A stretch of DNA of 64,000 bases, from assembly GCF_012958305.1 (NCBI RefSeq), contig NZ_JABBYO010000001.1, forward strand, positions 1-64,000, written 5' to 3'. The notes below the pieces were generated by a model. That model was given only the letters and a program-made list of their open reading frames with translations. It did no database searches and was not told the origin of the DNA. How positions within the stretch are numbered: the stretch's first letter is position 1; every line of letters begins with the position of its first letter. This document shows, piece by piece, positions 17,189 through 26,700 of this stretch. Both the position numbers and the translations under genes were made by a program. This DNA comes from Tautonia rosea. GTDB taxonomy: Bacteria; Planctomycetota; Planctomycetia; Isosphaerales; Isosphaeraceae.

Positions 17189-19107
17189 CTCCCGGCGCGC
17201 GTCCCGCGCCGGCCGACGCCCTCCCGTCAGTGGCCCTCGATCCGATCGCCACGGCCCCTGACGCGACGTCACTTGCCCCCCCGACGCTCAGGGATCTCGC
17301 CGTGTCATCCCCCGCCACCCCACCCAGGACGATGAGGGTTCTCCGGGGAATCGCCGTCAGCCCCGGCGTCGCCTTCGGACCCTTGCTGATTCTGGCCCCT
17401 CGCGGGCCTCGCCTGACCCGGCGCTCCATCCCCGCCTCGGCGGTTGATCTCGAACGTCTCCGTCTGGAACGGGCCGTTGAATCGGCTCGGATCGACGCTG
17501 AAGCCGCCGAGCGCGATGCCCGCCAACGGCTCGGCCCGCAATACGCCGACATCCTCTCGGCTCACGTCCGGATGATCGCCGACCCGACCCTTCGCAATGA
17601 GGCCGCCTCCCGGATCTCCCGCGATCTGGTCACCGCCGAGCATGCCATCTTTGAGGTGCTCGACGGCTATGCGCGGCGCCTGGAGCAGCTCGGGGCTGCC
17701 CATCTCGCGGCTCGGGCTGCCGATGTCCGGGATATTCAACGGCGAATCCTCGATCAACTGACCGATCATCCGCCCGCTCCCTCTCCGGCTGACTCGGCTG
17801 TCGAGCCCCTGTTACTACTGGCCGAGGATCTGACTCCCAGCGAGGCCGCTGCCCTCGATCCCGCTCGGGTGCTCGGATTCGCCACCGAATCGGGAGGACG
17901 GACCAGCCACACGGCCATCATCGCCGCAGCGCTGGAAATCCCGGCCGTCGTCGGCCTCGGCCGCGTCCTCGACCAGGCGCGCGACAGCCAGATGGCCATC
18001 ATCGACGGAGATGCCGGACTGGTCGTGCTCGACCCCGATGAGCCGACCCTTAGTCGTTACCGCGTCCGGGCCGTGGAACAGGCGAATCGTTTCGCCGAAC
18101 TGGCCCAGCTTTCCGACCTTCCGGCGGAAACGGCCGATGGGGTCGGCATTCACCTGCTCGGCAACATCGAATTCCCCGCCGAGGTCGAGGCCTGCCGCGA
18201 GCGAGGAGCCGAGGGGATCGGCCTGTTCCGAACCGAGTTCTTCTATCTCGGTGCCGACGGTCCCCCCGGTGAAGACGAGCAGACGACGGCCTATGCCGAG
18301 GTGATCCGGGCCGCCGCCGGCCGCCCTGTGACGATCCGGACCCTAGACCTGGGCTCGGACAAAGTCGAACCCGGGCGGCCTCAACACGTCGAACCCAATC
18401 CGGCGCTTGGCCTGCGCAGCCTCCGCCGATCGCTCCGCGATCTGGAGCCGTTCCGGACCCAGCTCCGAGCGATTCTCCGAGCCGCCGCATCCGTGGGCGG
18501 TGACGTGCGCATCATGTTCCCTCTGGTGACGACCCTGAGTGAGTTCCGGCAGGCCCGCGCGATTCTTCGAGACGTGGCCGCCGAACTGAACACCGAGGGC
18601 ACCCCGGCCCGCTCCGATCTGCCTGTCGGAGCGATGATCGAAGTGCCGGCCGCGGCCATTATGAGCGACCAGCTGGCAAAGGAGGTGGACTTTTTCTCCA
18701 TCGGTACCAATGACCTGACCCAATATATTCTTGCCGCCGATCGAACCAACGAGACCGTGGCCGACCTTTACACGTCGGCCGATCCGGCCGTGCTCCGCCT
18801 GATCGACATGGTCGCTCGGGCCGCCGAGACCACCGGAATCGAGCTGACCGTGTGCGGGTCGATCGCCGGCGAACCACTCTATACGATGCTGCTGCTGGGT
18901 CTGGGGATTCGCCAATTGAGCACCCCTCCTCATCAGCTTCCGGAGGTCAAGCGTGTCATCCGCGCCATCCGACTGGACGAAGCCCGGGCCGTGGCCCGAG
19001 AGGCGCTCCAGTGCGAGACCGCAGATGATGTGCTCGCCCTGCTGACCCGTGCCCTTCGCCGCGCCCTGCCCGATGATCCAAGTGCGCCCGACCTGGCCCG
19101 TCAGTAA
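17185..19107 (+). CDS. ptsI: PTS enzyme I (phosphoenolpyruvate-protein phosphotransferase)
   Basis: A 640-residue enzyme that moves phosphate from PEP to HPr. The phosphohistidine is His242 in GGRTSHTAIIA; the PEP-binding barrel has GLFRTEFFYL, IRTLDLGSDK, MIEVPAAA, FFSIGTNDLTQY and the catalytic Cys557 in TVCGSIAGEP. It is about 60 residues longer than usual because of a Pro/Ala-rich N-terminal leader. The long start is kept since GGAGG lies nine bases upstream and ATG overlaps the ptsH stop; an inner ATG at 17332 is possible. With HPr and an EIIA but no EIIBC it most likely serves a regulatory phosphorelay. Confidence 0.93.
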   Translation: MTPGARPAPADALPSVALDPIATAPDATSLAPPTLRDLAVSSPATPPRTMRVLRGIAVSPGVAFGPLLILAPRGPRLTRRSIPASAVDLERLRLERAVESARIDAEAAERDARQRLGPQYADILSAHVRMIADPTLRNEAASRISRDLVTAEHAIFEVLDGYARRLEQLGAAHLAARAADVRDIQRRILDQLTDHPPAPSPADSAVEPLLLLAEDLTPSEAAALDPARVLGFATESGGRTSHTAIIAAALEIPAVVGLGRVLDQARDSQMAIIDGDAGLVVLDPDEPTLSRYRVRAVEQANRFAELAQLSDLPAETADGVGIHLLGNIEFPAEVEACRERGAEGIGLFRTEFFYLGADGPPGEDEQTTAYAEVIRAAAGRPVTIRTLDLGSDKVEPGRPQHVEPNPALGLRSLRRSLRDLEPFRTQLRAILRAAASVGGDVRIMFPLVTTLSEFRQARAILRDVAAELNTEGTPARSDLPVGAMIEVPAAAIMSDQLAKEVDFFSIGTNDLTQYILAADRTNETVADLYTSADPAVLRLIDMVARAAETTGIELTVCGSIAGEPLYTMLLLGLGIRQLSTPPHQLPEVKRVIRAIRLDEARAVAREALQCETADDVLALLTRALRRALPDDPSAPDLARQ

Positions 19108-19273
19108 TGGCCCTCCTCGCCGCTCCTTCATCCGTTGAAGGCGCCGGCCTCGTCATCCTCTCCGGTTCCGGCTCGTCGCCGGGGCCGGGATCTCCGGCTT
19201 CAGGCCCGTGCCGACCGGAACCCCCATCTCCTCGATCCTTCCTCGAGCGACCGACCGCTGACCCCCAGGTCCC

Positions 19274-19990
19274 ATGGACGACGCCACTTCCCGGCTTCGG
19301 CTCCGATTCGCCAAACGCGGTGACCTCCGCCTTGTCAGCCATCACGACCTGATGCGCTGTCTGGAACGAGTGCTGCGCCGGGCGGCCCTTCCCGTCGCCC
19401 AGAGCCAGGGGTTCAACCCCCGGCCAAAGCTCTCGTTCCCACTGGCGTTGGCACTCGGCATCGAGGGACGCCGCGAGGTGCTGGAGCTGGAACTGGCCGA
19501 ACCCCTTCGACCGAGTGAAGTGCTGCGGCGCCTTTGCGACGTCTCGCCCCCCGGTCTGGAGTTTCTGGAGGCGATTCCGGCCCCGGGCCGCCCCGGCCGC
19601 GTCGCGTTCGTCGAGTACCAGTTCCCGTTGCCGGACGAGCGACGAGGATCGGCGGCGGAAGCCGTCGCCACGCTGCTCGACCGCCAGAGTTGCCCCTACG
19701 TCCGTCGAAAGCCAGGCCGCGATGTGCCCCTCGACCTGCGGTCCTCGGTGCTCGACGTCCGAGTGGACCCGGCCGAAGGCTCGCTGTGGCTTCGGCTGAA
19801 GATCGACGCCGGGGTGTCCGCCCGACCTGAGGAAGTGCTCGACGTCCTTGGCCTTCGAGACGTGATGGCCGCCGGTACCGTCCTTTCCCGGACCGAGGTG
19901 GTTCTTACAACCGAGTCACCCTTGACCTCTACCGTGCCCGAACACTCGGGATCACCCCCTTCTTCCCCAGCGTTTCGCGACGCGACGTGA
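19274..19990 (+). CDS. TIGR03936/DUF2344 family protein next to RNase E/G
   Basis: A 238-residue protein starting LRLRFAKRGDLRLVSHHDLMRCLERVLRRA, followed by the family hallmark GFNPRPKLSFPLALALGIEG. DUF2344 is often fused to or encoded beside radical SAM proteins and frequently lies directly upstream of RNase E/G, as here (200 bp before it). Its biochemical role is not established in my knowledge. The fused radical SAM part is absent in this copy and no radical SAM gene is adjacent. The C-terminal tail (about 215-238) is Ser/Pro-rich and probably disordered. The 199-bp gap to the RNase gene shows no clear signal. Confidence 0.85.
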   Translation: MDDATSRLRLRFAKRGDLRLVSHHDLMRCLERVLRRAALPVAQSQGFNPRPKLSFPLALALGIEGRREVLELELAEPLRPSEVLRRLCDVSPPGLEFLEAIPAPGRPGRVAFVEYQFPLPDERRGSAAEAVATLLDRQSCPYVRRKPGRDVPLDLRSSVLDVRVDPAEGSLWLRLKIDAGVSARPEEVLDVLGLRDVMAAGTVLSRTEVVLTTESPLTSTVPEHSGSPPSSPAFRDAT

Positions 19991-20189
19991 CCCTAACCCT
20001 CGGCGTCGCGACCTGGCCAAAGCCCATGACCAGCCGAGCCTTGCCCGACTTCTGCCGCTCTGCCGCCACCCGATCCCTCCGAGCCTCCGCCGCATCGCGT
20101 GGCGTCGAGGCGAAGGGCGATCGGCTGGCCCGGGCCGTTCGGGGACATCCGGCTGGCCACAACCCCATCGCCCGGAGATTGACCGAGGC

Positions 20190-23100
20190 ATGAGCAAATC
20201 CAAAGAAATGCTGATCAACGTGCTCCAGCCCGAGGAGTGCCGCATCGCCATCGTCGAAGATGGCATCCTCGAGGAGCTTTACGTCGAACGGACCAGTCTG
20301 GAGAACTACACCGGCAACATCTACAAGGGCCGGATCGTCAACATCGAGCCGGCCATCCAGGCTGCCTTTGTCGACTTCTCCGTCGGTCGCAACGGCTTCC
20401 TGCATGTTTCCGACGTTGAGCCCCGCTATTACCGCGAGCAGCTTGACGACGACACGGTTCTCGGCGCCCGGGATCGGGGACGAGACCCTCGGTCGAAACT
20501 TCCCCCCGAGCTGTCCCGTGGCTCTGGCTCCGAGACCGACGAGGATCGACGCTCCCGATCGCGAGCCTCTCGACCGGATCGCAGCCGAGACCTCACCCCC
20601 GATCGCCCCCGAGGTCGTGGCCGCGACCGTGACGAGCCGGTCCGAGACGAGGCCGTCGAGCCCCCCCTGCCCTTCGAGGCTGAGGAACCCCTCAGCAATC
20701 GTCGTCCGCTGCCCGAACGTCGCCGAGATTGGGACCGAGACAGAGATCGGGATCGGACCCGCGAGGAACTTCGGCCGCGCGACCGCCTTGCCGATGAGTT
20801 CAACGACGAAGACGAGTTCGACCTCGACCGCAATCTGCCCGATCCTGCGGACGCCGAGCCCGAGGAAGACGACCAGGCCGACGACCAGGGCACCCGCGCT
20901 CCTCGCGGTCGCAGTCGAGGACGAGACAAGATCCGCGAACGACGGATGCGCGATCGGGATCGCGATCGCCCCGACCTCTCTGAAAAAGGACGTCGAGATC
21001 GGTCTCGTCCCCGCCGATTCGGTGAAGGCTTGACGGACGAACCGCTCGATCTTCCCGAGGTCGACGAGCCTTCCGAGCCCCAGGCCAAGGCCGAGTCAGA
21101 ACCGGTCGATCGTCCCACCCCCACTCGACCGAGATTCGAGCGGACCCCCCCCCCTTCAAGCCGCTCATCGTTTGAGGGCTCCCGAGAGTTCGGCCGAGGA
21201 CTCGTCCCCGACCGCGAACCTGCCGAAGAACCCCCGGCTCCTCGACGCGGTCGGTCGTCTGAACCGGAAGCCGAGGAAACCTCATTCTCCTACCGCTGGT
21301 CGGTCGAACGGAAGCCAGAGCCGGAGGACTACGAAGCGAACCTTCCGGAGAGCAAGACCCAGCGCGGTCGGCCCTCCGTCCGGCCTGAATCGTCCGAGGA
21401 TCGGCCGGCCGACCTCCGAGACACCGACGAGGACTCAGGAGGTCGATCGGGGCCCCCTCCCCGATCGGGTCGAGGTCCGTCTCGCCGCCGAGGCCGAGCC
21501 GACTGGGATGCTCCCACCCCGACCGAGCCGGACGATCTGTTCGGTCCCGCTCCGGAACCGACCAGCCGAGCCGATGAGGAAGACGACCAAGGTACGGAAA
21601 GGCGTCCCCGATCAGGGCGTGATTCCATCCGAAGCCGGGGCGATCGGGATCGTTCCGGACGCAGCCTCCCGCGCGGTCCCTCGGTGGAAGGTGACGCGGG
21701 TGAGACTCGGGAAACCGAGCAGGGAGAATCGACCGGACCCGGCCGCCCTCGCCGGATCGATCGCGCCGGAGAGCCCGGCTACATCCCCCGCCGTGAACGG
21801 GCCAAGTTGCTCGATCGGACTTCCGACTCCGAGGAACCGGGCCTGCCGACGTTCGACGCCGACTCCCGAGGCGATGCCGAGGGGGATGATGATGAGAATC
21901 GTCGCCGCCGCCGTCGCCGTCGCCGACGAGGCCGAGGCGATCGTGATCGCGATTCGAGCTTCGACACCGACCGCGACGAGTCGCCCGACTCGGCCGTGGC
22001 GCAGTCCGACCTGGGCAAGCCCCCGGCCTTGATCGATGAATCTGCGCTGGCCAACGAATTCGATTTCGTTGATCAAGACGACCAGGACGACTATGACGGC
22101 GACGACACCGACGCCGACGAGCAGGAAGTCGTTCCCGAGGATATCGAGCCGGAACTGCTCGAAGAAATCGCCCGGGAGATCGAGGAGATCCGCGTGCTCG
22201 AACGCGAGGTCGGCTTCCGAGGCCGAGGGACCGAGGGCCGATCTCGAGGCAGCGCCGATGAGGACGAGGAGTCTCGGGAAACGACCGTCATGCGAGGTGG
22301 CCGTCGCGTCACCATCAAGCCGCCGATCCAGGAGGTCTTCAAGCGCGGCGACGAGGTCCTTGTGCAGGTCATCAAGGAGTCGATCGGCACCAAGGGGCCG
22401 ACCCTCTCGACCTACATCAGCATCCCTGGCCGCTATCTGGTCTTGATGCCCGGCCTGAATCGCGTGGGGGTCTCTCGGAAGATTGCCGACGAAGGTCAGC
22501 GCCGCAAGCTTCGGCAAATCATGCATGAGCTGAACCCGCCGAAGGGGCTCGGCTTCATCGTCCGCACCGCCGGCCTCGACCGCTCAAAGCGCGACCTGGC
22601 CCGCGACCTGGCCTATCTGCTCCGGCTCTGGAAGGTGATTCTGCGCCGAATCAAGAAGGCAAGGACCCCGGCTCCGATCTACCAAGAATCGGACATGATC
22701 ATTCGAACGATCCGGGATATCTTCAATTCCGAGATTGATACTATCTGGATCGACGAGCCCCAGGCCTATGAGCGGGCCCGGGAATTTCTCAACGTCGTGA
22801 TGCCCCGCTTCGTCGATCGCCTGAAACTGTACGAGGGGAAGGTCCCCTTGTTCCAGAAGTACGGGCTCGAAGAAGAGATCAACAAGATTCAGCGCCGTCA
22901 GGTTCACCTGCCCGACGGCGGCTCGGTCGTCATCGACCAGACCGAAGCCCTGGTGGCGATCGACGTCAACAGCGGCAACTTCCGGGTCGAAGACGACGCC
23001 GAGCGCACGGCCTACGAGATGAACCTGAAGGCCGCCAAGGAGATCGCCCGCCAGCTTCGCCTGCGGGACCTCGGAGGCGTGATCGTCAACGACTTCATCG

Positions 23101-23600
23101 ATATGAGGGACGAGCGGCACCGCCGGGGCGTCGAGCGAGCCCTGCGCGAGGCGGTCAAACGTGACCGGGCGCGGACGAAGATTCTCCGGATGAGCCAGTT
23201 CGGCCTGATCGAGATGACCCGCCAGCGCATCCGGCCGAGCCTGAAGCGGTCGGTCTACCACGAGTGCGACCACTGCGGCGGTGGCGGGTTGGTCAAGACG
23301 GTCGAGAGCATGGCCATCGACGCCATGCGGCTGATCGCCTTCGCCATCCACCGCGAAGGGGTCCGGAGCATTCGGGTCGACGTTTGCGAAGACGTGGCCA
23401 CGTTCCTGAACAATCGCAAGCGTCAGGAACTGGCGGCGATCGAGTCTGGCTCGTCCATCTCGATCCAGATTTGCCCCGTCGATCGTGCCGTTCGAGAGCA
23501 CCTTGTTGTGCAGATTGTCGACGCTCACGGCAACGAGGTCCCGTTCCTGTCGAACCAGAATTCCCCGTCGTCCGGACCTCCGAACCGCCGACGACGCTAA
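20190..23600 (+). CDS. rng: RNase E/G family ribonuclease with a ~600-residue charged insertion in its S1 domain
   Basis: A 1136-residue endoribonuclease for rRNA processing and mRNA decay. The S1 domain starts normally (YTGNIYKGRIVNIEP, VDFSVGRNGFLHVSDV, about 41-77). It is then interrupted by about 610 residues (roughly 90-700) rich in Arg, Asp, Glu, Pro and Ser, and resumes with VFKRGDEVLVQVIKESIGTKG. The catalytic core is intact: Asp925 in VAIDVNSGNF, Asp968 in VNDFIDMRD, and the zinc-link Cys1026 and Cys1029 in CDHCGGGG. Typical RNase G is about 490 residues and RNase E carries its disordered arm at the C-terminus, so the arm here is in an unusual place. The insertion keeps frame and codon use, so it is probably a real part of the protein. 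Confidence 0.92.
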   Translation: MSKSKEMLINVLQPEECRIAIVEDGILEELYVERTSLENYTGNIYKGRIVNIEPAIQAAFVDFSVGRNGFLHVSDVEPRYYREQLDDDTVLGARDRGRDPRSKLPPELSRGSGSETDEDRRSRSRASRPDRSRDLTPDRPRGRGRDRDEPVRDEAVEPPLPFEAEEPLSNRRPLPERRRDWDRDRDRDRTREELRPRDRLADEFNDEDEFDLDRNLPDPADAEPEEDDQADDQGTRAPRGRSRGRDKIRERRMRDRDRDRPDLSEKGRRDRSRPRRFGEGLTDEPLDLPEVDEPSEPQAKAESEPVDRPTPTRPRFERTPPPSSRSSFEGSREFGRGLVPDREPAEEPPAPRRGRSSEPEAEETSFSYRWSVERKPEPEDYEANLPESKTQRGRPSVRPESSEDRPADLRDTDEDSGGRSGPPPRSGRGPSRRRGRADWDAPTPTEPDDLFGPAPEPTSRADEEDDQGTERRPRSGRDSIRSRGDRDRSGRSLPRGPSVEGDAGETRETEQGESTGPGRPRRIDRAGEPGYIPRRERAKLLDRTSDSEEPGLPTFDADSRGDAEGDDDENRRRRRRRRRRGRGDRDRDSSFDTDRDESPDSAVAQSDLGKPPALIDESALANEFDFVDQDDQDDYDGDDTDADEQEVVPEDIEPELLEEIAREIEEIRVLEREVGFRGRGTEGRSRGSADEDEESRETTVMRGGRRVTIKPPIQEVFKRGDEVLVQVIKESIGTKGPTLSTYISIPGRYLVLMPGLNRVGVSRKIADEGQRRKLRQIMHELNPPKGLGFIVRTAGLDRSKRDLARDLAYLLRLWKVILRRIKKARTPAPIYQESDMIIRTIRDIFNSEIDTIWIDEPQAYERAREFLNVVMPRFVDRLKLYEGKVPLFQKYGLEEEINKIQRRQVHLPDGGSVVIDQTEALVAIDVNSGNFRVEDDAERTAYEMNLKAAKEIARQLRLRDLGGVIVNDFIDMRDERHRRGVERALREAVKRDRARTKILRMSQFGLIEMTRQRIRPSLKRSVYHECDHCGGGGLVKTVESMAIDAMRLIAFAIHREGVRSIRVDVCEDVATFLNNRKRQELAAIESGSSISIQICPVDRAVREHLVVQIVDAHGNEVPFLSNQNSPSSGPPNRRRR

Positions 23601-23639
23601 TCACGCTCGAACAGTTCCGAGCGATTCCCGAACCCCGAA

Positions 23640-23682
23640 CGCCCCGGTGATCGATCCGACTTGAGGACCGATCGCCGGGGCG
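23640..23682. terminator. Bidirectional hairpin terminator between rng and leuB
   Basis: A 14-bp stem (23640-23653 with 23669-23682) has one G-T pair and a 15-base loop, followed on the plus strand by TTT. It lies 40 bp after the ribonuclease stop and 10 bp after the end of the minus-strand leuB gene, so it can end both transcripts. Confidence 0.7.
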
Positions 23683-23691
23683 TTTCGGCGT

Positions 23692-24807
23692 TCATGAGCG
23701 GCTCACGGCCTCGCGGACGGCGCGGCCGACCTCTCGGGTCGTGCCGGTCCCGCCCAGGTCCGGGGTCTTTGGTCCGTTCGGATCGGCCAGAACCTGTGCC
23801 ACGGCCGATCGGACGGAGCTGCCGGCTTCGGCCGCGCCGAGGTGGTCGAGCAGCATCCCGATCGAGAGGATCGCGGCAATCGGGTTTGCCTTGCCCGTCC
23901 CGGCGATATCCGGAGCCGAGCCGTGTACCGGCTCGAACATGCTGGGGAAGGTCCGCTCGGGGTTCAGGTTGCCCGAGGAGGCGACGCCCATCCCCCCCTG
24001 CAAGACGGCACCCAGGTCGGTGATGATGTCCCCGAACATATTGGTGGTGACGATGACGTCGTACCGCTCGGGAGCGACAACCATGCGCATGCAACAGGCG
24101 TCGACGTGGTGGTAGTCGGTCGCGAGCGACGGGTAGTCGGGGGCGACTTCCTCGAACGCCCGGTTCCAGAGGTCGTGGGCATAGGTCAGGACGTTGGTCT
24201 TTGCAACCAGGGAGACGAGCCCTCGCTTACCGGCCTCCCTGGCGGCCAGGCTGAGTCCAGGGAAAACGCGGTCCTTGGCCCGTTTTTCGGCGAGGGCGAA
24301 GGCGTAGCGAAGGCAGCGCTCGACACCGGCTCGGGTGTTGATGGAGGTCTGAATGGCGACCTCCTCGGGGGTCCCTTTGCGGGTGAAGCCGCCGGCTCCG
24401 ACGTACAGGTCTTCGTTGTTTTCACGAACGACGACCATGTCGATCTCGCCGGACCCCTTGCCCTTGATCGGTGTCTCGACACCGGGCATGAGCTGCACGG
24501 GGCGGAGGTTGATGTATTGCTGGAACTCGAACCGGATGCGGAGCAGGAGCCCTTTTTCCAGGACGCCGGGCGGAACCCGAGGGTCGCCGATCGCGCCGAG
24601 CAGGATCGCGTCGCAACCGGCAAGTTCCTGAAGGACCGAGTCGGGCAGGACCTCTCCGGATCGGAGGTAGCGGTCGCTCCCCAGGTCAAACGACTGGAAC
24701 GACAGCCCGAGATTGTGGGCCGCTCCCAGGTCTTGAAGGATGGCAAGCGCCTCGCCGATCACCTCAGGACCAACACCATCACCGGGGATCACTCCGATCG
24801 TGGCCAC
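23692..24807 (-). CDS. leuB: 3-isopropylmalate dehydrogenase-type enzyme
   Basis: A 371-residue member of the isocitrate/isopropylmalate dehydrogenase family, which oxidatively decarboxylates 3-isopropylmalate in leucine synthesis. It shows IGVIPGDGVGPEV at the start, LLLRIRFEFQQYINLRPV with the substrate-binding arginines, the DMVVVRENNEDLY segment, TNMFGDIITDLGA with the metal-binding aspartates, and FEPVHGSAPDIAGTGKANP for NAD binding. The overall pattern fits LeuB; the related tartrate or homoisocitrate dehydrogenases cannot be excluded by eye, since no other leu gene is adjacent. It is monocistronic on the minus strand. Confidence 0.82.
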   Translation of the reverse strand: MATIGVIPGDGVGPEVIGEALAILQDLGAAHNLGLSFQSFDLGSDRYLRSGEVLPDSVLQELAGCDAILLGAIGDPRVPPGVLEKGLLLRIRFEFQQYINLRPVQLMPGVETPIKGKGSGEIDMVVVRENNEDLYVGAGGFTRKGTPEEVAIQTSINTRAGVERCLRYAFALAEKRAKDRVFPGLSLAAREAGKRGLVSLVAKTNVLTYAHDLWNRAFEEVAPDYPSLATDYHHVDACCMRMVVAPERYDVIVTTNMFGDIITDLGAVLQGGMGVASSGNLNPERTFPSMFEPVHGSAPDIAGTGKANPIAAILSIGMLLDHLGAAEAGSSVRSAVAQVLADPNGPKTPDLGGTGTTREVGRAVREAVSRS

Positions 24808-25165
24808 TGCGTCTCCTCGCTCTTGGTTCGATGTGCGTTACGGGGCTTCGGAAAATCGAAGGGTCACCCGACTTGCCGGGCGCCCGTAGAATGAAGGGTG
24901 CATCTCAACGCAGATCTGCCCTTCGATTCGATGCTGCCGCCAGAGCCGATTGGTCCTTCTCCCGATCCGAGAGCGGTTGCATGAGGCTCTTCAGGATCGG
25001 GACGCCCGTTGACAATCTCAAGCGGCGCTTCATACTACGAAAAAACCGGGCTCCGATCGACGCCTCGCTCCTCGTGAACTTCGATCGGTCAGGTCGGTTG
25101 CCTTTTCCGGTTCGAACACGTCGCACTGCGCTTCGCCTTACCGACCGATCGACCTCGCCAACGGA
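24808..25165. other. Intergenic region between divergent leuB and kinase genes
   Basis: About 358 bp. One plus-strand frame (24831-25169) has no ribosome binding site and a composition unlike real neighbours, so it is not called. I see no RNA gene, strong hairpin or repeat. It should contain the promoters of leuB and of the kinase. Confidence 0.45.
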
Positions 25166-26623
25166 ATGACGCTTATGGGCACCTCTGCCGAAGGAAAGAC
25201 TCCGAGCCCGCCCGAAGCCGCTGCGCCGAAGCCGACCACTGCTCCTTCGGCGAGCGGTGAATCGAAGCCGACCGCCGACGCTCCGCCTGTGGCTCGGGCA
25301 GCAAGCCTTCCGAGGCAGGCCCCGGCAGGCGCGAAGTCGTCGGGCGCCGGCCTCTCGGCCCTTTCGGACGCGAACCTGGAGCAAACGGTGATTCGGCGGG
25401 GCCTCGTTACGGAGCAAGAGCTTCAGACGTGTAAAGCCCATCGCGCCCGGCTCGCTGAGTCGGGTCAGGCCGAGGGGAAGGGCCTGCTCGAAGTCATGGT
25501 GGCGGCCAAGGCTCTGACTCCAAGCCAGGCGCAGCGCCTGCTTCGCGACCTGGGACGAGAGGCACAGAAGAAGCATGAGATCCCCGGCTACCAGCTTCTC
25601 GAAAAGCTGGGTAAGGGGTCGATGGGGATCGTCTACAAGGCCAAGCAAACGAGCGTTGACCGCGTGGTGGCCGTGAAGGTCTTGCTCGATGTCTTGGCCC
25701 GGAACAAGGAATTTATCCACCGATTCCAGCGCGAGGCGACCATTGCCGCTCGCTTGAACCATCCGAACATCGTCAACGCTATAGATGCGGGGGAGGTCAA
25801 CGGACTCCACTACTTCGTCATGGAGTTCGTCGAAGGCACGACGATCAAGGATGTGATCGAGGGTGGACACATTTACGACGAGCCCGAAGCGCTTCGGATT
25901 GTCCTGGCCGTGGCCGAGGCCATGAAGCACGCCCACGAGCGCGGGTTGATCCACCGTGACATCAAGCCGGAGAACATTATTCTGACCAAGGACGGCAACG
26001 TGAAGCTTGCCGACCTGGGGCTCGCTCGCCTGACGGCCGATGAGAAGCAGGCCGTGGCCGAGGCAGGGATGGCGATTGGCACGCCCTATTACATCAGTCC
26101 TGAACAGGTGCGGGGGGCCACGGATGTCGATATCCGGAGCGATATCTACAACCTCGGCGCGACGCTCTACCACATGGTCACGGGCCGCCCGCCGTTTCCC
26201 GGCGACGACCCGACCGAGGTGATGAAGAAGCACGTCGACAAGTCGATCACGCTAACCCCACCCGATCACCTTAACACGCGCCTCTCCAGCGGCCTCGGCG
26301 AGGTGGTTGAGACGATGATGGCCCGTAACCGGGAGAACCGCTATCGCGATCCCGGCGACGTGCTGATCGACCTGAAAGCTCTGATTGAAGGGAAACGCCC
26401 GGTCATCGCCGAGCAAAAGGCTGATACCCTGGCCAAGCTGGCCGAGGGAGACGCCGACGAAGACGAGGATTATTACGAGGACGAGCACGGCTCTGCAATG
26501 ACGGACTCCGAGCGAGTGGAACTGGCCGGCATCGTCAACGCTCGGAACAATATCATCACCGTGCTCGCCATCCTGCTTGGGCTCTCGCTGGTGTCGAACA
26601 TCATCTTGATGATCGCCCGCTGA
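25166..26623 (+). CDS. Membrane-anchored Ser/Thr protein kinase (Hanks type)
   Basis: A 485-residue kinase. The first 75 residues are Pro/Ala/Ser-rich and disordered, followed by a helical stretch of about 65 residues (LEQTVIRRGLVTEQELQTCK). The kinase domain spans about 138-425: glycine loop LGKGSMGIVYKA, Lys170 in VAVKVLL, catalytic loop HRDIKPENIIL (from 262), DLGLA in place of DFG, and SPEQ. A single C-terminal membrane helix (about 462-484, VLAILLGLSLVSNIILMIA) anchors it, leaving almost nothing outside, so it has no external sensor domain. The helical N-terminal module may be the input part. An ATG three codons downstream is an alternative start. Confidence 0.9.
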   Translation: MTLMGTSAEGKTPSPPEAAAPKPTTAPSASGESKPTADAPPVARAASLPRQAPAGAKSSGAGLSALSDANLEQTVIRRGLVTEQELQTCKAHRARLAESGQAEGKGLLEVMVAAKALTPSQAQRLLRDLGREAQKKHEIPGYQLLEKLGKGSMGIVYKAKQTSVDRVVAVKVLLDVLARNKEFIHRFQREATIAARLNHPNIVNAIDAGEVNGLHYFVMEFVEGTTIKDVIEGGHIYDEPEALRIVLAVAEAMKHAHERGLIHRDIKPENIILTKDGNVKLADLGLARLTADEKQAVAEAGMAIGTPYYISPEQVRGATDVDIRSDIYNLGATLYHMVTGRPPFPGDDPTEVMKKHVDKSITLTPPDHLNTRLSSGLGEVVETMMARNRENRYRDPGDVLIDLKALIEGKRPVIAEQKADTLAKLAEGDADEDEDYYEDEHGSAMTDSERVELAGIVNARNNIITVLAILLGLSLVSNIILMIAR

Positions 26624-26651
26624 CTTGACGGGGGTCATCTCCGAGCGAAAG

Positions 26652-26680
26652 CGGGGAGGACCGATCAAGGTCCCTCCCCG
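26652..26680. terminator. Hairpin between convergent genes
   Basis: CGGGGAGGACC pairs with GGTCCCTCCCCG with one bulged base and a GATCAA loop. There is no T tract. It lies 28 bp after the kinase stop and 20 bp after the end of the minus-strand zinc-protein gene. Confidence 0.6.
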
Positions 26681-26700
26681 TGTCAAGGATGATGTTATGT

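Noticed and set aside
21612-22526. Minus-strand frame of 304 codons within the RNase insertion
   Set aside because: Considered because the insertion could hide another gene, but composition and lack of start signals fit an antisense shadow.
24905-26233. Long minus-strand frame (442 codons) opposite the Ser/Thr kinase
   Set aside because: It mirrors the codon positions of a clear kinase gene, has no ribosome binding site and no domain; such antisense frames are common in GC-rich DNA.
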